Origin: Impatiens glandulifera
Lineage: Eukaryota; Streptophyta; Magnoliopsida; Ericales; Balsaminaceae
Assembly (NCBI RefSeq): GCF_907164915.1
Contig: NC_061863.1
Location: 37,607,382-37,671,381, forward strand
DNA length: 64,000 nucleotides
Direction of reading: 5' to 3'
The position numbers and the translations under genes are program-made. How positions within the stretch are numbered: position 1 is the first letter of the stretch; each line of letters opens with the position of its first letter. The notes under the pieces are model-generated. The model was not told the DNA's origin. It made no database searches and saw nothing but the letters and a program-made list of their open reading frames with translations. Positions 10,872 to 24,462 of the stretch are shown piece after piece.

Positions 10872-12229
10872 ATAGTTTATTCATTGATTTTCAGTAGATA
10901 AACTCTGAACTATTTCTTTGAGCTTTTCATTCTCAGTTGATAACTCATTCATTTTGTTTTTCAAAATTTCTAGTTCATTTATTTTGAGTTGAGAAACTTG
11001 TATTGTTATATTTGTTTTTCAAATTTAATTCATTAAAAATATCTGACAGTTTCTTGTACTCAATGACCATGTCATTAAGTACATTAATTAAATCATTTCT
11101 TGTGAATTCATCAGAGGTGAAAGAAAATACCTCGTTGTCATCTGCCGTTAGACATTTGAGAATTTCTTTCTCACTTTCACTTGAGGAGTTCTCATCGGAA
11201 TCACTTTAAGCCCATTTTTTCTTGCTTTCCTCAGAAAGTAGAGCCTTATGTTCCTTTTTGTTCCTGGAAGATCTACGATCCTCCTTGTACTTCCTTGTTA
11301 AGTTGTCATCTCTTCTAGGTTTCTTGCAGTCGGCCATGAAGTGACCTAGTCTGTCATAATTAAAACAATTTAAATTTGCATTAGAATCATTTTTATTATT
11401 ATTTCAGTTAAGATTATAGTTAGAATGATTCTTCCTCATGAATTTGCTAAACTTTTTGATAGATAATTACATCGCGTTGTTGCTGATCTGTTCAGCAGAC
11501 TTAGCAGATGTCGTAGTAGGTGGCTCTTCAGCAATCACCAATGCTTGTGTTGTGATGGAGATGGAAGGCTCCTCCTCATTCCTTGAGTTTATCTCAAACT
11601 AATAGGCCTTGAGATCGGCAAAGAGATCATACAACTCGATCTTGTTAATGTCATTGGATTCCCTCGTACCCATCTTTTGATATCACCTTCTCTAGGCAAA
11701 ACTCTCATAACTATGATAATTACATCATTGTTGCTGTATATCTTTTTCAGGATTTTGAGTTTGATGACTATACTACTAAATCTTTCGTCGAACTCAATCA
11801 TAGTCTCACCTAAGCGCATCCTGATGATGTCGAAGTTTTGTGTGGCAACCATCAACTTGTTTTATTTTATTTGGTTATTGATTCACAAAATTGAGTCATC
11901 TTCTTTCAAATCTTTTTGGCAGAGGAACATGATTTTATCTTGCTGAACATTTTCTTTTCCAAAGTTGTGTAGAGGATGTTTCTGGATACATTGTCTAAAT
12001 TGTCCTTCCTCTTGTCTTCAGTAGTCCACTCGTATCTGGGTTTCTACGTCATCTGAAAAGAACCCTCCATTGTATTTGTGGATGTGTTGACCTTTAATAT
12101 CTTCATGAGACCATCTGTAATGACATACCACATGTCATCATCTTGTGCTGCCAAATGTGCTTGCATTCTGATCTTCCAGTCATCATTGTCTTCCTTTGAG
12201 AACATTGGAATCTTTTTTAGGTAAGACAT
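10872..12229 (-). pseudogene. gag: gag of copia element 2, broken
   Basis: Structural nucleocapsid protein, minus strand. The start ATG at 12227-12229 is followed by MSYLKKIPMFSKEDNDDWKI, typical of copia gag N-termini. A UBN2-type core with LGETMIEFDERFSSIV lies at about 11815-11768 and VMRVLPRE at about 11710-11687. A zinc-knuckle-like motif lies at 11326-11367 with Tyr in place of the second Cys (C-x2-Y-x4-H-x4-C). An acidic/coiled-coil tail follows towards 10900. Stops and frameshifts break it into at least three frames. Confidence 0.75.
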
Positions 12230-12266
12230 GATTAAGATATTTGTAGTAGCTTAAAATAGAAAACTT

Positions 12267-12278
12267 TCTCTAATACCA
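12267..12278 (-). promoter_or_regulatory. primer-binding site (initiator Met tRNA), element 2
   Basis: The minus strand reads TGGTATTAGAGA, matching 10 of 12 positions of the usual plant copia site TGGTATCAGAGC. It lies two bases from the LTR end at 12281, the same spacing as in element 3. Confidence 0.75.
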
Positions 12279-12280
12279 CT

Positions 12281-13614
12281 TGTTAGGATCGAATACAATA
12301 GTAGAAGGGGAATTGAATAATGTTGTTCTATTTTTCACTTAAATGCGATTTTAATCATGTTAACAATTACAAATCTATCTCTATTCTTTGACAAATCATA
12401 GAAAGATCTTGAATGGTTTTAAGTGCAGAAAATACTTTCAAGATTTGAAGTTGTAGATATAAGAATGAATGAATCAATGAAAAAACAACACAAGATTTTA
12501 TGGATGTTCGGAGATAAAAACTCCTACTTCACCCCTTCATCTATATCCAGAAGGATTCCACTAGAAGACTTTGATTTGTATAGACGTTACACAAACTCAC
12601 TCAGATCACAAGTCTTCACACTTTTCTATCTAAACTTCTAACTCTCACACTATCTTGTTGAACATACGACTATATGTTTAACTTACACAAGTAAAATGAT
12701 TATCGAATGATACGATTGTCGAGTAAACTATCTTGTGTGACCGTCGTGTATGTTAACGTCTTTCATCGTATATCATCTCGTGTATGTGTAACATAGTGAT
12801 TTGCAAAAGAATTGACAAACTGATGGACTTCACCGTTGTTCTCTAATACCTTTTTATACTTTAGGCATGGCAACGGTCGAATTCATTTTGTCAATACATG
12901 GTAACGGTACGTTTGTCGTATGCTTGGCGTACAAGGTTTTAGTGCGTAGGGAAATGGAATATTCGTTTATTTTTTTACATGTTAGAGCATAAAGCTGGTT
13001 TTTATACTTTGTCGTATTGCAATTTATGAGTGCTCAACTACTTGGCTTAGCAGATAAACATTCAGCTGGTGTGGAACTTAGCTGATAGTGAGCTCTACTA
13101 ATGATCAACTCTGTTGATGAGCTACTGTGTTGATAGCAAACTCAGTTGTTGATCAGCTCAACCGCTAGTGAGGAACTCTGCTAATAGCGAACTCTGCATT
13201 TTGAGTGACTTTGCTGATAGAAAATTTGTTGGTAGTGAATATTAAGCTAATGGAGACTCTGCTATTGGAGAACTCTACTGATGGAGCAGCTCAACTAATA
13301 GCGAGTCTATTGATGGAAACTCTGTTGTTAGCGAGTCTTTAGCTAATGGCAACTCTACTGTTAGCGAGTCTTCAATTGATGGCAACTCTGCTGTTAGCGA
13401 GTCTTCAGCTGATGACAATTCTACTGTTCGCGAACTCTGTAGTTAACGAGTCTTTTAGTTTACCTGCGCATTAACACATTGCTAAACTTAGTTTTATTCA
13501 TTCATCAAAACCACGTGTGTTCATTTTAATTATCCTAAGTTCATTTTAATCAATTAAAATGTTTTTCATAATTCAACTTAATTTAACGATATTCCCCTTT
13601 AACTTAATTTAACA
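12281..13614 (-). repeat. LTR of element 2 (about 1334 bp)
   Basis: The PBS-side end is fixed by the primer-binding site and reads ...GATCCTAACA on the minus strand. The other end is placed at 13614, where the minus strand reads TGTTAAATTAAG. A short segment near 12505-12555 (around GGATGTTCGGAGA) is shared with the LTR of element 3. A probable TATA box (TATAAAAAGG, minus) lies at 12849-12858. The outer boundary is less sure than the inner one. Confidence 0.65.
13035..13455 (-). repeat. ~33-bp tandem array in U3 of element 2 LTR
   Basis: About ten degenerate copies built from words such as GCTGATGGCAACTCTGCTG and TTAGCGAGTCTTC; the right half (13300-13450) is most regular. It lies upstream of the TATA box, the same place as the TTAGAC arrays in the other LTRs, but its sequence is unrelated. 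Confidence 0.75.
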
Positions 13615-14444
13615 ATTTCCCCTTTAACTTAATTTAATATAAACCATTAGACCAAAGATCAAACATGTCCTTAACTATGATACATGCTCAATACATCGTA
13701 GCTAAAAATTTGACACTACATCAAATGTCGTCCCGAACACTAATCGAATAATTATTTCCCATAATGAATCTAGACTATTCACGAAAAAAATTCACATTTT
13801 ATAAATTCATCTCCAAATACTACACCATGTTGGATAATTAGACATTTTGATGAACCAGCTAGACCAATCATGACCATACTTACATTTGATTATTGATGCC
13901 CAAAAACTATTTGACTCCGTTACAAATCTAATACACCATTTTGAAAAAACCTTATTAAAGGAAATAAAATCTCAAATATACAGAGCTTCTTAATATTTAA
14001 AACATTTAACTAATTAGATAACAAAATTATGAGCTAAAATATTCCTATTAAATACACACTATTCTCTCAATTCTTACGGTCACACTCTTAGGAAAATGAA
14101 TAAAAACATTATATATATGGGCATAGATGACAACACATTCTTAATAAGGATTAGTCAACCGTTTTTCGGAATTATCTTACCTTTTTTATCTAGACAATTA
14201 CATTTTATTTTAGTGTTAATCAATTCTTAAGAGACATTCGATTATAATAGTCACTTATTTATTTATGATAAGAAACAAGTTGACAAATTATTTACATACT
14301 TTTCCAATTTAAACATAATTATTAGGTTAATATTATCTAAACTTATTAATTATATTGAACTTATTAACCAAAGTAGAAAGTATGACAACAATCCAAAAGA
14401 CAAAATCATTGTAACATGTTTGCATATATTATTATTACATGACA
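13615..14444. other. AT-rich intergenic DNA
   Basis: The first bases (13615-13625, ATTTCCCCTTT) resemble a minus-strand polypurine tract directly outside the element 2 LTR. Otherwise no gene or repeat recognised. Confidence 0.5.
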
Positions 14445-14450
14445 TTTATT
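14445..14450 (-). terminator. poly(A) signal of the cysteine-rich peptide gene
   Basis: The minus strand reads AATAAA 28 bases after the stop codon, in an A/T-rich 3' region, consistent with a plant near-upstream polyadenylation element. Confidence 0.5.
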
Positions 14451-14477
14451 TTTGTGAAATTATGATAGGTCATGTCT

Positions 14478-15795
<1,318 letters not shown>

Positions 15796-15844
15796 AACTA
15801 TCAAATTTGGGTTGCTGTGATTTTTTAAATTGTGTATAGTCTGA

Positions 15845-15853
15845 TTTTATATA
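15845..15853 (-). promoter_or_regulatory. TATA box of the cysteine-rich peptide gene
   Basis: The minus strand reads CTATATAAAATC, 50 bases upstream of the ATG, so transcription would begin about 15-25 bases before the start codon. The placement supports the exon 1 call. Confidence 0.6.
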
Positions 15854-16979
15854 GTTGTCTTATAAATAAAAAGGAAAACAATTAATTAATAAAATATTAA
15901 CATTCTCTCTTTAATAAATGAGTATTATGATTATTTTAATAAAAAAAATGACATAATCTCCATCTTAAAGATTAAAGGTGTATTCAAAGAAATCCAATTG
16001 AATATTTTAATAGACTTTTAACAGTTAAAGTAAATTTAATAATAGAAATAATAATATAATAAATTTACCTAACAAAAGTATTTACAATATCTCTTTGAAG
16101 AGATGAAGTCAATCTCTTTATGATTATCAAACAATCTTACACAATAAAATAATAACACAATCTCCTTTTATTTCTTTAAAAAGTAAAATAAATTGTTACC
16201 TAACAATATATATTGACATATTAAGTTTTTTAAGTGATTTTTGAAAATTATGAAAAATATCATGACTAAGTTTACCAAAATAATAGCTTAAGAAGGTTAT
16301 AATCCCAGTTAAACAAACTAGAAACTAAGGGTAGGTCTATACAGTATATATATCTTAATTTTTTATATTGTACATTACCAAAAGATTCGTAATAGAAAAA
16401 TTCATACCTTATCTTGATTTCGGTATACATTGATTTCAGGAACAAAATCAAAATAACATAGTTTCTCGTTCAACATCCTAAACATACCCCCAAACATACC
16501 TAGTTTGTTCATTAATTTCCAAATTCAACTTAAGGTTAAACTCAATATTTTTATTTTTAATTTATTTTTTAATTAACTAATTAATATATTTATATTTAAA
16601 CTCATTATATATATATATATTTAAATTATTAATTTTTATAAATTATATATATATATATAAATTATTATTTTTATAAATTTGAATATATATTTAAATTATT
16701 ATTTTTTATAAATTATATTATTTATATTTCTTGGTTTTTTATTTGGTTTTCGATTTTCTTGTGTTTATCTTTATTAGATTTTCGTTTTTCTTTATTTTAT
16801 TTACATATTAGGTATATTTTACAATTTTTACATTTCTATGACAGAAAGTTTAAATCAAGACAATAATCATGCAATATACAACAATATAAAAAAAAAAGCA
16901 CAAACAAAGCATGCATAATTTGATTAATTTGAAGCAATAGACAAAGCAACAAAGTGGTAATCAATAGGCTTAACACATT
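15854..16979. other. AT-rich intergenic DNA
   Basis: Upstream region of the peptide gene. Short (AT)n and TTTATAAATTAT-type runs at about 16600-16720. No further exon or repeat family recognised. Confidence 0.5.
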
Positions 16980-18200
16980 AATGGCGTTCTTTATTAAAAA
17001 AAAGTTGTCCGAAATACCTTAAACAAGAATCTTGATGATCAACCGCAATAGTTTGGTCTTCTTGTTTATGTTTAGAGATGTGGGAGCAAATGGGTAACCT
17101 ATGGGTGTGAATGTGTACAAATCAAAGTGTATTTGTGAATCCTAGGGGCGTGATTCAATAAAATTCAGGTGCCTTTCATAATAATCTATGGTTGGCTTTT
17201 ATAATGGAAGACTATGGGAAACCCCAACGCCCAAGCCCATTACCATCTACCTTACCAAGTTTTGAGGAGAGGAAAGTCATGAGATTTTCGAATTTAGAAT
17301 TGGGGTAATGTGTTGTAAACTCCTATGATCGAATATGGAATTGGAATAATGTGTTGGCAACTCCAAAGTAGTGGTCCTCCTCTTGACATGCCGTCTAAAT
17401 GATGTGTAGATGAACATCTCTTCTTGACATGTCATTAAATGATACACGATGGCATGTCTCCGTCAATAAGAACAATACTCCTTGGTTTTGATGTAATTAC
17501 TTAGCCATTTGAATTTGGAATTCAAATGGAAATTGTTCCCCCTCCATTCTTCATGGAACACGACTAAAAGGTTCTAGGAGGCTCCATTGTGTATTTCATG
17601 GTTGATCTTGGGTTGAGTCACCAATTGGTCCCTCGGTTGAACTCACGCCTTGACTTGACATTGACATTGACCTTGATCTTGATATGGTTTGAATTTCGAA
17701 ATTTTCCCTTCTTGAATTGGATTTTGGACCATTTGTTTTATGGACCTTGGCCAATTTTCATGGATCTTGAGCCTTCTTGATGGATATGACCATTCTTCAT
17801 AGATCTTTATAATTATTCATGGTCTTGAGCCTTCTTGATGAATCTTAGCCTTCTTTTTCCAATGACTCTCCATGATTCGGTTTCCTTTTGTAAAATACCT
17901 ACAAAAATGGAATAATATTAATTATGAAGTTAAACAACTAACATTTAACTAATTTAACTAACTAAACTAACTTTTATTTAATCTAACTAACTAAACTATA
18001 GTTTATAATTTTATTTTCTAAAATTCTAATTAATTAGATCTTTTTCTCCTATATCCAGCACAACTCCCTGCCTTCAAGCAATTGGCAGAAAGCTGGATTT
18101 TATCTTCTCCCACCAGCGTATTTTCGAATTTTAAAGGCCTCTTCCCTCGTTCACGGGCTATCTATGGGGAATGAGGTTACACTATAGTAGAAAGGATCAC
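16980..18200. other. unidentified, less AT-rich block
   Basis: Clearly more G/C than its flanks and without a believable long reading frame. It repeats words such as CTTGACATG (17390-17440) and TTGATCTTGG/GACCTTGG (17600-17840). Such texture is common in LTRs of plant retrotransposons, but I found no boundaries, primer-binding site or coding domain. It includes a near-perfect palindrome at 17505-17529. Confidence 0.35.
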
Positions 18201-18949
18201 ACTCTTTCCTTTGTTTAATTTAATAAAACTAATTAATCTAATTATAAAATTAAGTAAACGAAATATATATAAAAAACAATTATTTATTTAATATCTAAGT
18301 GATTTTAATTAATTTAAAATCCTTAAATACCTTCAGTATAATAATACTCTCAAGTGTTTCAACTTAATTTATTAAAAATCTAAAATCAATTATCTTTGCA
18401 ATTTTAGTTACTCCAAAAAAAAATTCTCGTTTAATAATTCGTGCAATGAACTCGTATATGATTTTCAAATGTTAATAGGCTTGAAATTTATTTTAAAAAA
18501 AAACTATAAAATTGGGGTGAAAAATAAGTGTTCACAACCATTATTTCCAAACATGGTAGTTCCAAATTTTATACAGTGACATCGTCGAACCATGGTGTCT
18601 TGGTGATTTATTTAATTATCATATTGAATTTATCTTACTAGATTTTTAATTTTATTGTTAAAATTCAGAAGAAAAAAAATTATATATATGTCTTTGATAA
18701 GAAATTGTGACAATTAATTATTTGAAAGACCTTACTTTTATGAAATACTCATACAAATTTGAATATAGATGAAATAATATTTTTTAAATATATTAATTAG
18801 ACATATATTTAAATTTCATTAAATACTTATCATCTAAATCAATATATATACATATCCAAATTGACATAAAAAAATATTTTTTAATAGTCACTTTTATATT
18901 TATACAACTAAAAAACATATTAAATATGATAAAAACTAGTCAAATATTT
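18201..18949. other. AT-rich intergenic DNA
   Basis: No gene or defined repeat recognised on either strand. Confidence 0.5.
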
Positions 18950-19235
18950 GTTAAACGGGCTAAAAACGTATTAGTATTAAAATAGTAAAATTAGGTTAAA
19001 TGAAGAAAATGTGTTAAATTGATCAAATAAGTGTTTAGCAGGATTTAACGGATCAAATATTTTTTAAACGAGTTAAAATTTATTCATAGAGACAAAGATG
19101 TGTTAAATGTATCAAAATGTGTTAAATGGGGCATAATTAATCAAATATTTTTAAAATTATTAAAAATGTGTTATTCGAGATAAAATGTATTAAACGTGTA
19201 AAACGTGATAAACTTGTTAAATATGTGTTAAACAA
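18950..19235 (+). repeat. degenerate outlying satellite patch
   Basis: Words such as TGTTAAACGGGC, AAAATGTGTTAAATG and ATTAAACGTGTAAAACGTG recur. They match the ~20-bp satellite motif of the main array in the same orientation but are much more diverged. The patch is separated from the array by about 800 bases. Confidence 0.7.
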
Positions 19236-19600
19236 GAAAAAAAAAATAATATATAAAAAATTATTTTGGGTTACCCAATTCATATCGCCCAAACTCATGT
19301 TCCCTAATATGGGTTATGTATGACTTGATAAAAAATTAATTTAGTTGAATATGGGTTGGATAATACATATTCTGCTTACTCGTTTACTCACCCTAAGCAC
19401 TGACAGATCTACCTTATCTTATGTGAGTTTTCTAGGTTTTATATTTTGTTTGATTACTTAATAGTATTATTATTATTATTATTATTGTAACTTAGATTTT
19501 ATTTGAAAAATGTATGAAAAAAATTGTTTAAACACAACGATAAAATATGTCATGAAAAGAAAAGAAAATAAAAAAAAATAAAAAATGGTACTCAATAAGT
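19236..19600. other. AT-rich spacer
   Basis: No gene seen. An (ATT)n run occurs at about 19463-19485. Confidence 0.5.
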
Positions 19601-20037
19601 TATCGATTTCATAAATTTTTAAGAAGATCGATTAACTCCCAACAGACTCTACTGATTTTCGGGAACAAATATCAGTAAACGCCATAATAATAGAATTATG
19701 AATGATACGCATTGAACAACAACAATCATTAAAATAATTGGAATACTAACTCATATATGTATGTTTGTCATATTTGGAGCATCAATCCAAACTTTGCAGT
19801 AACTATCCAAAGATTCGGGCATCACCCAATGAATTCTTGTAATACTCCACAAAAGACTCCAAATATTAGTCACCCTCGACAATTCAAAATTAAGTGAGTT
19901 TTCGATTCAATCTTTTGTGACACATACGACTAGCAATAATACAAAATATTTTAATGCACATATCATCCATAAGAATTTCACTGTGAATAACGCTCATTCC
20001 AAGAACACGATTATAGAAAGAATCATTGACTCCCAAA
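19600..20037 (-). mobile_element. LINE reverse transcriptase relic, C-terminal part
   Basis: The minus-strand reading from about 20030 gives DSFYNRVLGMSVIHSEILM, then past stops and a frameshift a piece resembling VTNIWSLLWSITRIHWVMP (about 19873-19817). That fits the zinc-binding C-terminal region of plant LINE reverse transcriptases. It is heavily broken. Its upstream edge coincides with the left edge of the satellite array. Confidence 0.55.
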
Positions 20038-23000
20038 TGTGCTACAAATGAGCCAAAACGTGTTCAACTTGTAAAAATGTGTTAAAAGTGTTAAAAATGT
20101 TAAAATGTCAAAAATATATTAAACATGCCGAAAATGTGAAAAATGTGTTAAACGTGTAAAACATGTCAAAAACATGTTAAATATGACAAAAAAGTGATAA
20201 CATACCAAAAACGTGTTAAACCTGCCAAAATTTTGGAAAACGTGTTAAACATGCCTCTATTTAAAAACGTGTTAAACGTGCCAAAAATGTGATAAACGAG
20301 CTAGTAATTTGAAAAACGTGTTAATCATAACAAAAACATGTTAAATGTGCTAAAAATATTCCAAATCGTGTTAAACTTGTCAAAATGTGTTTAACGTGTT
20401 AAAATGTCAAAAATATGTTAAACGTCCCAAAAACGTTCCAAAAACGTGAAAAATATGTTATACATTTCAAACACATATTAAACATGCCATAAAAATGAAA
20501 AATATGTTAAACGTGACAAAAACGTGTTAAACACGTCAAAAAGTGTTAAACGTGCCAAAATTTTGAAATATTTGAAAAACGCGTCAAATGTGCCTCAATT
20601 TAAAAAACATGGTAAACGTGTCAAAAACATGTTAAACATGCCAAAAAAGTGAAAAATATGTTAACCGTGACAAAAACGTGTTAAACACGCCAAAAACGTG
20701 TTAAACACGCCAAAAACGTGTTAAACATGCCAAAAAATTGATAATTTTGAAAAACGCATTAAAGAAGCTTCTATTTAAAAAACATGGTAAACGTGTCAAA
20801 AATGTGATAATTATGCTTGTAATTTGAAAATGTGTTAAACGTGCCAAAAATATGATAAATGTGATCCAACTAAGAAAAACCAATACTACTAGGATTTGAA
20901 AGATTGTTCAATCCTCCTCTATAAAATGATACTTGAAGTGGCCATATAAATCTAACGTCCCACACGTTTAACAAAATTTTAACAAATTTAACACGTGTGA
21001 AAATATGTTATAAATATGAAAACGTGTTAAACATGTCAATGTGAAAAACGTGTTAAACATGTATAAAACATGTTAAACGTGTAATAAACGTGTCATAAAC
21101 GTGTTTAAAACGTGTTAACATTGCTGAAAAAGTAATAAATGTGTTAAACATGCAAATATTTTGTCAAATGTGACAAAAACGTGTTTAATTCTATCAAAAT
21201 GTATTAAATGTGCCAAAACGTGTTAAACATAAGAAAACATGTTAAATGTGTTACAAATGTGCCAAAACGTGTTAAACTTGTCAAAACGTGTTAAACATGT
21301 TGAAATGTCAAAAAAATGTTAAACGTGCCAAAAATATGAAAAACGTGTTAAATGTGTAAAACATGTCAAAAACGTATAAATGTGTTAAATGTGTCAAATC
21401 GTGTTAAACATGCCAAAAACGTAAAAATGTGTTAAATGTGTCAAAACGTGTTAAACATGCCGAAAAAGTAAAAAACGTGTTAAACTTGTCAAAATGTGTC
21501 AAACGTTCAAAAAATTTGTTAAACTTGCCAAAAACTTTTTAAACATTTCAAAAATATGTTAAACGTGCCAAAAACGTGAAAAATGTGTTATACATTTCAA
21601 AAAATATTAAACATGCCAAAGAAGTGAAAAACACGTTCAACGTGACAAAAACATGTTAAACGTGCCAAAATTTTGAAAAACGCATTAAACGTGCCTCTAT
21701 TTAAAAAACATGGTAAACTTGTCAAAAGTATGATAAATGTGCTTGTAATTTAAAAAACATGTTAAATGTGCAAAAAATATGATAAACGTGATCCAAATAA
21801 GAAACTCCAATACTACTAGGATTTGAAAGCTCTTCCAATCCTCCTCTACAAAATGAAACTTGAAATGACCATACAAATCTAACACGTGTGAAAAATATGT
21901 TATAAATTTGAAAACGTGTTAAACATGTGAAAAACATGTTAAACATGTATAAAACAAGTTAAACATGTCATAAACGTATTAAACACGTGTTAACATTACT
22001 GAAAAGTGATAAATGTGTTAAACGTGCAAATATTTTGTTAAATGTGCCAAAAACGTGTTTAATTCTATCAAAATGTGTTAAACGTGCTAAAACTTGTTAT
22101 GCATAACAAAACATGTTAAATGTGCTACAAATGAGCCAAAACGTGTTAAACTTGTAAAAATGTGTTAAAAGTGTTAAAAATGTTAAAATGTCAAAAATAT
22201 GTTAAACATGCCGAAAATGTGAAAAATGTGTTAAACTTGTAAAACATGTCAAAAACATGTTAAACATGACAAAAAAGTGAAAACATAACAAAAACGTGTT
22301 TAACCTGCCAAAATTTTGAAAAACGTGTTAAACATGCCTCTATTTAAAAACGTGTTAAACGTGCCAAAAATGTGATAAACGTGCTAGTAATTTGAAAAAC
22401 GTGTTAAACATGCCAAAACATAAAAATGTATTATGTGTCAAAAGCGTGTTAAACTTGTTAAAATGTCAAAAACGTGTTAAACATGGCAAAACGTGTTATG
22501 CATAACAAAACATGTTAAATGTGCTACAAATGAGCCAAAACGTGTTAAACTTGTAAAAATGTGTTAAAAATGTTAAAATGTCAAAATGTTAAAAATATGT
22601 TAAACGTGCCGAAAATGTGAAAAATGTGTTAAACTTGTAAAACATGTCAAAAACATGTTAAAATGACAAAAAAGTGAAAACATAAAAAAAAACGTGTTTA
22701 ACCTGTAAAAATTTTGAAAAACGTGTTAAACATGCCTCTATTTAAAAACGTGTTAAACGTGCCAAAAATGTGATAAACGTGCTAGTAATTTGAAAAACGT
22801 TATAAACATGCCAAAACGTAAAAATGTATTATGTGTCAAAAGCGTGTTAAACTTGTTAAAATGTCAAAAACGTGTTAAACATGGCAAAACGTGTTAATCA
22901 TAACAAAACATGTTAAATGTGCTAAAAATGTGTCAAAATCGTGTTAAACTTGTCAAAATGTGTTTAACGTGTTAAAATGTCAAAAATATGTTAAACGTGC

Positions 23001-24462
23001 CAAAAACGTGAAAAATATGTTATACATTTCAAAAACATGTTAAACATGCCATAAAAAAGAAAAATATGTTAAACGTGACAAAAACGTGTGAAACACGTCA
23101 AAAAGTGTTAAACGTGCCAAAATTTTTAAGTATTTGAAAAACGCGTCAAACGTGCCTCAGTTTAAAAAACATGTAAACATGTAAAAAACATGTTAAACAT
23201 GCCAAAAAAGTGAAAGTTATGTTAAACATGACAAAAACATGTTAAACACGCCAAAACTTGTTAAACACACCAAAAACGTGTTAAACGTGCCAAAAAATTG
23301 TTAGTTTTGAAAAACGCGTTAAACAAGCCTCTATGTAAAAAACATGATAAACGTGTCAAAAATGTGATAATTATGCTTGTAATTTGAAAAATGTGTACGT
23401 GCCAAAAATATGATAACTATGATCCAACTAAGAAAAGACAATATTACTAGGATTTGAAAGCTTTTTCAATCCTCCTCTACAAAATGATACTTGAAGTGAC
23501 CATACAAATCTAACGTCCCACACGTTTAACAAATTTTTAACACATTTAACACGTGTGAAAATATGTTATAAATATGAAAACATGTTAAACATGTCAATGT
23601 GAAAAACGTGTTAACATTGCTGAAAAAGTGATAAATGTGTTAAACGTGCAAATATTTTGTCAAATGTGACAAAAACGTGTTTAATTCTATCGAAATGTAT
23701 TAAACGTGCCAAAACGTGTTAAACATAACAAAACATGTTAAATGTGTTACAAATGTGCCAAAACGTGTTAAACTTGTCAAAATGTGTTAAACATGTTAAA
23801 ATGTCAAAAAAATGTTAAACGTGCCAAAAATATGAAAAACATGTTAAACGTGTAAAACATGTCAAAAACGTATAAATGTGTTAAATGTGTCAAATCGTGT
23901 TAAACATGCCAAAAACGTAAAAATGTGTTAAATGTGTCAAAACGTGTTAAACATGCCGAAAAAGTAAAAACGTGTTAAACTTGTCAAAATGTGTCAAACG
24001 TGCAAAAAATTTGTTAAACTTGCCAAAAACTTTTTAAACATTTCAAAAACATGTTAAATGTGCAATAACGTATTAAACTAGTTATAATGTCAAAAACGTG
24101 TTAAACTTGGCGAAACGTGTTAATCATAACAAAACATGTTAAATGTGTTAAAAATGTGCCAAAAACGTGTTAAACTTGTCAAAATGAGCTCAACGTGTTA
24201 AAATGTCAAAAATATGTTAAACGTGCCAAAAACGTAAAAAATGTATTATACATTTCAAAAAATGTTAAACATGCCAAAGAAGTGAAAAACATGTTTACGT
24301 GACAAAAACATGTTAAACGAGCCAAAAATTTGAAAAACGCATTAAACGTGCCTCTGTTTAAAAAACATGGTAAACTTGTCAAAAGCATGATAAATGTGCT
24401 TGTAATTTAAAAAACTTGTTAAATGTGCAAAAAATATGATAAATGTGATCTAATAAGAAACT

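Larger units (their letters stand above)
9600..13614 (-). mobile_element. Ty1/copia element 2 (Sirevirus-like), decayed and truncated
   Basis: Minus-strand order: LTR (13614-12281), tRNA-iMet primer-binding site, gag (12229-10872), spacer, protease, GAG-pre-integrase and integrase start, ending near 9600. RT and RNase H are missing, as in element 1. Gag, spacer and protease are homologous to elements 1 and 3, but the LTR is largely different in sequence from theirs. Many frameshifts and stops. Confidence 0.85.

Noticed and set aside
17589..17780. 63-codon open frame with LTLTLTL run
   Set aside because: Low-complexity, no homologue recognised, and typical of chance frames in the G/C-richer block.
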